Assembly (NCBI GenBank): GCA_029721435.1
Contig: CM056580.1
Coordinates: 76,533,367-76,597,366, forward strand
From: Gymnothorax reevesii
Taxonomy: Eukaryota > Chordata > Actinopteri > Anguilliformes > Muraenidae
DNA length: 64,000 nucleotides
Reading direction: 5' to 3'
Shown here: one piece after another, positions 57,725 through 64,000 of the stretch
Layout of the letters: every line of letters begins with the position of its first letter
Numbering within the stretch: position 1 is the stretch's first letter
Position numbers and translations under genes: made by a program
The notes under the pieces: model-generated
Databases searched by the model: none
The model's input: the letters and a program-made list of their open reading frames with translations, nothing else
Told to the model about the DNA's origin: nothing

Positions 57725-59420
57725 CACTGAAGTATATTTTATCAACAACGTGCAAACTAGCCCAAAATGCTCATAACACTGTAAGAACCAATTTTTGTGA
57801 GATTCAGACAAAATCAGACACATTGGATTTTTGACCCCCTGGATTTGGCTGATTTTTTATTTTTGAGATGTGTATAGTACCCAAAACTCAAAACCCAAAC
57901 TGTTCTCTGTCAACCTTCTCTATCCTGAGCTACAGCAACCCCTTCTTTGGCCCTTTTTGGCCAATTTGACAAAATTGCAAGCTCCCACCTCTCTAATTCC
58001 GAATTTGTGTGTCCCAACTCAAGGTTTATTTAAAGTGGGTCTATAGGGAGGGCAAATTATCAGAATGTAGTTATTCACCTGAGGCACCCTTGAAGTTTGT
58101 CAATAGGGAGGCACAAAATGCACCAAACCATTTTTTTCTAAAGTTTTTCATGGATTTTCTCCAAACTACAAAGGTATCCCAGTTGCCTTTTTGCAGGAAT
58201 CTTTTCGTTGGAAAGACCTTAATTCAAATCTACTATTACTTTTGTGGGACAACCTTGGAGGGAAAAAAAGGGCCAAAAAAGGGTCTTGGACCTAAAAAAG
58301 GGTTCATTTTAGGACCCAATTTCTCAAAGCTTCAAAGAAGTAGCCAAATGCTGCCTATTACACGTGAAAGCCATAGACCTATATATTACTATAAAAGAAG
58401 AAATCAGCTGGGATCTTGTCTAATTCGCCACTGTCTTTGTTGTTGGGACTGTACTGCTCCAGATTTGAAGCTCTCAGACAAAACCAAAGGGAAGCACACA
58501 GAGGTGTATGAAGTTAGCCAGGAGACGCAGACATTCCTGCTGCTCTCATGCAGTGATGGACAAGAGGACTTCTGAAATGTGGCAGAACATCTTCTTTTCA
58601 CTCATTTGTCACTGTCTTGATATAAGCTCACTGTTATTCTACTCTCATCCCTCATATCTGTGCTTTATGAGCCGGGCCATGAAAAGGCAGCAAGTAAAAG
58701 TGTATCAAGAACATATTCCTGACTGCATGTATGCATACATGCATCTTGTCCCAACAAAGTACAATGTTCATGTTTTTTAAGGATTAGTGCTGCCACCTAG
58801 ATGCTATTTTTTGAACTTTGGTTTTGCTAATTATCAGCAAATGCGATAAGATCCCAGTTGTTTTGTTGTTTATTTGTAATAAATAGATCTTTGACTTTCA
58901 TATGTAATTATCAGCATTTGGCTACAGTACATCTTTGAACTTTTAAGAAAAAGGGTCCCAAAATGGCCCCTTTTTTTATCCAAGACCCTTTTTCCTCCAA
59001 ACTTCCAAGGTTGGCCCACAAAAGTAACAGTAGATTTGAATTACGGTCTTTCCGACTAGAAGATTCCTGCAAAAAGGCAACTGGGACACCTTTGAAGTTT
59101 AGAGAAAATCTGTGACAAACTTAAAAAAAAAAAAAAAACTGGTTTTGAGCATTTTGAGCAAACAAAATTAGGAACAAAGTATTAACAAACTTCAAGGGTG
59201 CTCCAGGTGGAGTTCTACATTCTGGTCATCTGCCCCACCAATAGAAAAATAGTTCTGGATTTGAAGCTTGGGTACCCTACCTATCTCAGAAATAAAATAT
59301 CAGCCAAACCCAGGGGGTCAATAATTCTGACTGTCTGGACTTCTCAAAAATTGGCCCTAAAAGAGCTTAGGACATGAAATTCAGCTCTGTTTTTTTATGT
59401 GATAAAATGCTACAAGTAAC
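57725..59420. repeat. Large palindromic element
   Basis: The left arm (about 57728-58320) is imperfectly inverse to the right arm (about 58930-59420). Examples are CAACCTTGGAGGGAAAAAAA (58250) against CCTCCAAACTTCCAAGGTTG (58994), and TGCCTTTTTGCAGGAATCTT (58182) against AGATTCCTGCAAAAAGGCAA (59060). The loop is about 600 bp (58330-58930). It is probably a fold-back or long-inverted-repeat DNA element. The 188-aa plus-strand frame at 58009-58575 lies in the left arm and loop and is probably not a gene. No target duplication was seen. Confidence 0.7.
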
Positions 59421-60356
59421 AAAAGTAACAAGGGGCAAGTAACAAAAAAATAGCAATTTTTGTGAAAAATTATTTTCTGCATTTTTTTTAGGCAGACGAT
59501 GGGAATTCTTTTAATTGTGCCCTTTTATATTCATAAACTTGCTGAGTGCATGTCCTAAACTCTTTAAATGTCTTCATAAACAGCTTGAATTTGGGAAAAA
59601 AATTGCTTTGTCAGTCCCTGCCTGTGCTCATTTTCCATATGCAGTGTCACATTAATTGGCCCGCCCGCAGAGGAAAAAAATGGATCAAGACAGAAAGATA
59701 GACGAGAAGAGTTTTCCAAATGTTTTGTAATAGTTGGATGAATTTGTCTTGATAGCCTGGTTGTTATTGCCATGACAACATGACACATCTATATTGAATT
59801 CTACAATAAAGAGGATCTTTCAGATATGTACACATAGATTTTAAAAAAAGACTAATGTTGAAGTCTTCTGGTCCAACTCACAGTAAACATGACTCATACT
59901 GGAGCAATGCATTTGACTGTATTATGCTGACTTCTTGCTCGCAAGTCATTTTGCTATTCAATTCCTCTTGCTTTTGCAATGGAATTAAACAGATTTTCAG
60001 CTCTAATTTTGTCAACAAGATGTTTCTATTCCTATTTTAAAATTGGATTCTGCACTTGGCTGTGAAGGACACGCCGCAGTTTTCCACCGGCAAAGCAAAG
60101 GATGTTCTGCTGCCAAGCATTTCAAAAGTGCTAATTTTGCACCAACAGTGCTCCCATATCCATGCTGTTTAGAGATTCCTAATAATAAATACATACAGTA
60201 CAAAAACAGCTAAATTATTGTATATAACCAGAAATGGCAATATGGCAATGATTCATTGGCCCTGGCTGCTGCCAGCCCACAGATGTCCTCGTTTATCAAC
60301 ATTGGATATTCACTGTGCATAATTGCTGCAGCCTACTGTTTTCACAGGAGCCAGAG

Positions 60357-60800
60357 CTAAACATGCAGTGATTTCAGTCCCCCGTTGCTCTCCTGCTTCA
60401 GTATCAGTGCTTTGGCCAGTGATTCAGGCAGCAGAAGGGTACCCCTGAGAACCACAGTCGGGAGTAAAGGACCTGGCGTGGCCTGAGGAAGTGACTCTGA
60501 CTGGGGCCTGGGGGATGAGGCTTCCAATCCTGCCTCTGGAGTAGAAGGCTGACGATAGGAAAGTCCTGCCCACGCTGGAGGCCCAGTGCCAGGCAGAGGC
60601 TGGACTGAAGGCCTTGGAGATGTGTTCCTGGCACCGTGATTGGGCTGAGGGCCCCGTGATGGCTCCTTTGGCACTATCTCCCCCAACCCAGCACTAGCAA
60701 TGGGACTGTCTCCACTGGCAACCTCCTCTGCCCCGCTATGAACTTTGGACAAGTTTACTCTCAGCTCGGTAGCGGTGGAGAAGTGCATCTTTTGATGCAC
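60357..60800 (-). other. Unassigned proline-rich reading frame in a unc5d intron
   Basis: A minus-strand frame of 147 codons starts ATG at 60800 and ends at 60357. It lies between Ig2 exons. It begins MHQKMHFSTATELRVNLSKV and includes PSVQPLPGTGPPAWAGLS and SLPQATPGPLLPTVV. It is proline- and serine-rich with no domain I recognise. No splice signal or neighbouring exon supports it. It could be a repeat-derived frame, a chance frame in a GC-richer stretch, or a nested small gene. Confidence 0.3.
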
Positions 60801-61139
60801 AAAAATCCCACTGGTAAGTCGCCTCCAGTTCTGTTACCAATTCCCTCGAGTCAGACAGAAATAACATTGTAACACCTGAGTGAGTGAGATATATGTGGAT
60901 CTGATGGGAGATTTCTCCCGGGATTTTAGAAAGGGGGACAAACTGTCATGATGTGCGTTTTCTAAATGACAATGGTAAACACGCATGGTAGGGGGAAAAT
61001 ATTATTTTCTTATACTGCATTGTGCGTTCTTTTAAAAATAATTCTACTGAGACACACATGCATCTTCGTTATGAGGTTTGGGGCATTACATGTGGATGTT
61101 AATTATTTACACTAAAGGTTTCAGGAACTTATTGGCGGA

Positions 61140-61470
61140 ATCGCTCACTAGTGCAAGGCCCAGCGGAGATGTTGTTTTAGCAGCGCCTGCCTGTGATTCT
61201 GTTTAAAGTGAGCGGATGGAGCCGACAGCACTAATACCGTTCCCACCGGCACTTCATGGTAATTCACTCCCAGAGGAAAATGATACGGTACTTGCACAAT
61301 GATTGACATGAGCCAATGTAACAATGCATGACCCCAGTGATGTACAATTGAACGAGCCCCAAATAAAACAAGTTTAATTGATAATGGGGCCCATGTCAAC
61401 CTGAACATCTACGCAGAATGTTGATAAGGTGCCTACCCCGCCAACTGACATTACGAAAGCGCTGGGAGCG
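61140..61470. promoter_or_regulatory. Candidate conserved noncoding element
   Basis: This 330-bp repeat-free stretch has balanced composition (for example AGTGCAAGGCCCAGCGGAGA near 61151 and GAGCGGATGGAGCCGACAGC near 61211). It was chosen by appearance only. Confidence 0.25.
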
Positions 61471-63368
61471 CAAGTTTACCCTGGAGCCTAGTTAAAAATA
61501 AAAAAGAGAATTCTCTATAAGTTCAGCAAGGTAGAGAGCTGAAAGTTTAATATTTCATGCAAGTGGTGAGCCAGCATCGATTGAGCTGCGAATGACTGCT
61601 GCATACCCTACATTATCTGTGCCATCTCCTTTTCAGATCGCATTCATGTCGACAAAGGATTTGAGAGAAACTTGTGTCTGAAAGTCCATTTTTTTTCCAG
61701 GAATTCATACCACCATGTTCAGGTTTCAGTCATGACCTTTGCATGACTGGCCTTCAACCCCAATTCAGAATCATTCTCAGCAGTCAGAGTGGTTAATAGA
61801 AAAGCTGTAACAAAATAATATTTCTTTAAATTTCACTTAAATTTTAAAAGTTGTATAGCTTTCCAAAATGTTTTAATGGCAGTGAAATAGAAGTAGGTCC
61901 AATTGTATTCTTTTGACAAAACAGAATACATGTGAGTTGAACGCAAGCTTATCAGTGTACAGCCAGCACCACTTGTAATATTAATTTATACAACAGCACC
62001 ATAGACTGAGTTATACTAAATCACGCATAAAAAGAGTCAAGAAAGGAGAACAAAGCCGAAAAAGGTAGCACTCCCAGATTATTCATGCTGCGCATTACAA
62101 AACAGTGAAGGTACTGAGCTTTCATTCAACAGGAAGTGTTACTGTTCCAGCAAAAAAAAAAAAAAAAGATAAAAGAAATAAGGTAAGGTGAAAAAAAAAA
62201 CTTCCAAAATAAGCAATGACAGGATATTTATGATCTGAATATTGGCTGTTTTGAAAAGACTGCTTGCTGCACATGAACTTGCCCAAAACATGGAATGTAC
62301 CAGGAAAATTATTTGTGACATCACCATTATCACAATCACATTCAACTTTATGGTTCATTTCTAGTTTCCACTACAAAAAAGGAAAAAAAATGGTGTCTTC
62401 TAGTCTCCTAATGACCACAAGCAGGCTAGCCCACAATCTTTTTAATTTTGCTAAACATTTACACACCCATTAACAAACATTATAGCATAAATTTACTTTA
62501 TTATGAATTGTATCAAGATTAAGGGGGGCTGATTTTATGGATGATGGCCAGATTTGACAGCCAGCTCTTCCGAGAGCAGTCATTTTTCCCCATATTGCTC
62601 ATTTGCAACAGTAGCATTCTCACTGGGCTAGTTGACTACAGGCAGAATTGGAACAGATGTGAAATGGTGGTCATTGTGTAAAAGCAATCACGGCTCATTG
62701 ACCAATCAGAATTGGGAATCTCATAAAGCCTTTCATTTAAGAATATAATTTTCTAAAAATAATTTTTCTTACAGTATTTAGCAAAGCTAATTATACATGA
62801 ACTGACATGAGGATGGGCCATATGTTGGCTATCACCATTAGTCGTTATATTACTCATTTGGTAATCATTTTTATTCACAATTAAATCATTTAGCATGCAG
62901 AATACCCATTACAGTCAGGCATTACCATTTAATGGTTAATTAATGAGAATATTTCTCACTAAAAGAGAAGCAAAGTTGATCCAAAAACCCAACTTTTGAT
63001 AGCACCCACACTATAAGCCCTTAGAGTGCTATAGGCAACTAGAGTTTCCCAATGATGTAAGTTATCAAAATACAGAGGCTGTTGAAAACCTATCATGTAG
63101 CAACTTGTTTAAATGAGCTCCCCAGGCGCTCTTCTAAACAAGTTACCACGGTAGATTTTCAACATCTCAGGACACTTACATTTGTAATTCCTTGAAAATT
63201 TATTCAGCGCTCTAAGAGTTAATAGTGATATAAGATAATGTTTTCTTCACAGGAGCAGTTTGGAAAGGGTGGAGTTGGGGTGGGAATTCACTGCAGTAGA
63301 AGAGTAAATACACTGACAGGAAGCCCCTCTTAAGCAGTAATGTTAGCGGGGCAGGAGGCAGGTCTTAC

Positions 63369-63472
63369 CCCAGCCACAGGGACTCCCTCTGGGGGGCGGC
63401 AGTGCAACACGATCATGCCCTTGATCGGCACCTCCTTCCCCTGAGGGTCCTGCTCAAAGTTCTTTCGCAGGT
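63369..63472 (-). CDS. unc5d: unc5d exon, start of Ig2
   Basis: This 104-bp exon opens the second Ig domain of UNC5D. It reads [18 protein letters not shown], then [16 protein letters not shown]. The first Ig2 cysteine is in LHCRPPEG. The acceptor is CAG|AC, the two leading bases complete a Tyr codon with the upstream exon, and the donor is GTAAGA after a full Gly codon (phase 0). The exon is too short and too G/C-rich in wobble positions to stand out by ORF length alone; I placed it by motif and splice phase. In family terms it belongs with the Ig pair that contacts netrin and FLRT ligands. An 11.5-kb repeat-rich intron separates it from the second half of Ig2. Confidence 0.93.
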
Positions 63473-63848
63473 CTGTTTGAGGAGATAACAGGCAAGCGTC
63501 AGTCGCTCCCTACCTAGTCTGGTCCAACACTGGCTCACTCAGTCCCATTTCCCCACATGCCGTAGTCAGTCTACAACCTATGGTTTGCATCGAAGCAACC
63601 TGAAAATCTCAAAAATCAAGACTAAAATGGGCTCTTTGACCTGCCAAGTTAATCTTCAACTGAGGCTAGATTTGCTTCACTTTGGTCCGGGGAGATAAGA
63701 TAGCCGAAGCACAAAGCTTTTTCAGGATCCATATTAGGCCTCGGGAGTTGGCCAGTACAATAGCAACCTGGAATCAGGTCAGAACAGTTCAGTGGAATCG
63801 GTCAGAACAGTTCAGTCGGCCATTTTATATTTTCGTAGCAGTGCTCAC
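63473..63848 (-). other. unc5d: Short unc5d intron between Ig1 and Ig2
   Basis: This 376-bp intron has donor GTGAG at 63848 and acceptor CAG at 63473-63475. A TTCAGTCGG/TTCAGTGG-type short direct repeat (GTCAGAACAGTTCAGT at 63778 and 63801) is present. Otherwise nothing of note was seen. Confidence 0.85.
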
Positions 63849-64000
63849 ATGCAATTCGGACGGTAGCCTTGCGGCTTTTTGAAGTTCCCAGGTGGCTCCA
63901 GGCAACACAGAGACACCAGTAGTCCTCGGGGCCGTGAAAGTCCTCCACTTGTTGCCGAGAGACATTGATCATCACCTCTCTGATCTTCAGTCCTGCCAAT
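63849..64000 (-). CDS. unc5d: unc5d exon, second half of Ig1 (partial at window edge)
   Basis: This exon encodes the C-terminal half of the first immunoglobulin domain of the netrin receptor UNC5D, the N-terminal extracellular part of a guidance receptor. Fifty codons are visible, reading [20 protein letters not shown] onward, with the motifs [14 protein letters not shown] and [18 protein letters not shown] carries the conserved Ig cysteine. In the sequence the exon ends with the codon GCA plus one base (T), followed by a GTGAG donor, so the intron is phase 1 and codon T|AC (Tyr) is completed by the next exon. The upstream boundary lies beyond 64000. The strand is minus, and the next exon is only 376 bp away. 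Residues match UNC5 paralogues generally; assignment to UNC5D rests on the downstream linker and ZU5 exons. Confidence 0.93.

Larger units (their letters stand above)
51870..63368 (-). other. unc5d: unc5d 11.5-kb intron inside Ig2
   Basis: It contains the GA-rich tract (51880-52070), CA and GT arrays (52262-52305, 53565-53786 and 54538-54965), an AAAT run (55365-55420), a SINE-like unit (56455-56740), a tandem-repeat element (56740-57712), the large palindrome (57725-59420) and a proline-rich frame (60357-60800). The stretches 52600-53450, 55820-56110 and 61140-63300 are repeat-poor. Confidence 0.75.

Noticed and set aside
58009..58575. 188-codon plus-strand frame
   Set aside because: It lies in the left arm and loop of the palindromic element, with no domain and no splice or promoter support.
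1..64000. CRISPR array, bacterial operon, tRNA or rRNA gene
   Set aside because: The tandem repeats lack spacer-repeat regularity, the gene is spliced, and no cloverleaf or rRNA segment was recognised. SINE-like units carry only tRNA-type promoter remnants.
1..64000. Endogenous retrovirus or viral gene
   Set aside because: No paired LTRs with gag/pol/env order were seen. Reverse transcriptase pieces are of LINE type.

Overview
The window is vertebrate nuclear DNA, most probably from a ray-finned (teleost) fish. Small exons with consensus splice sites are separated by long AT-rich introns, the introns are full of fish-type transposons (Tc1, L2-like LINE, hAT MITE, tRNA-type SINE), and there is no dense reading-frame layout of the bacterial kind. 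I see one protein-coding gene. It lies on the minus strand, runs through the whole window and continues beyond both ends. It is the netrin-receptor gene unc5d, recognised from the conserved order of Ig, Ig, TSP1, TSP1, transmembrane segment, cytoplasmic linker and ZU5, and from UNC5D-like residues in the linker and ZU5 exons. Whether it is the unc5da or unc5db copy cannot be decided here.

I placed eleven coding exons at nucleotide level. In coding order (high to low coordinate) they are 63849-64000 (partial, Ig1), 63369-63472 (Ig2 start), 51689-51869 (Ig2 end), 49155-49322 (TSP1 no. 1), 34557-34721 (TSP1 no. 2), 33942-33974 (33-bp juxtamembrane microexon), 24844-25029 (transmembrane), 20153-20512 (linker), 15555-15639, 6390-6561 and 3524-3751 (ZU5 into UPA). 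Every junction has GT/AG ends, all phases match, and the spliced frame stays open. The signal peptide and first half of Ig1 lie beyond 64000. The rest of UPA and the death domain lie below position 1.

The introns hold the rest. 1154-2356 and 26362-27821 are two broken Tc1-like transposons with long inverted repeats, and 18480-18960 is a fossil of a third. 42528-45807 is a decayed non-LTR retrotransposon of the restriction-like-endonuclease type, bracketed by about 150-bp direct repeats. 49495-50945 is a truncated L2-like LINE. 48340-48910 is a hAT-type MITE with a perfect 8-bp target duplication and a second MITE nested in it. 56740-59420 holds an element with internal tandem repeats followed by a large palindromic element. 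35770-38060 is a tandemly duplicated MITE-like unit. Several satellites and CA/GT arrays are also present. A CpG-rich island lies inside the gene at about 19440-19980, beside the linker exon.

No previously undescribed gene system is convincingly present. The best leads are the frame-neutral microexon, the intragenic CpG island, the 190-bp pyrimidine tract next to one acceptor, the large palindrome, and the retroelement with repeated ends.
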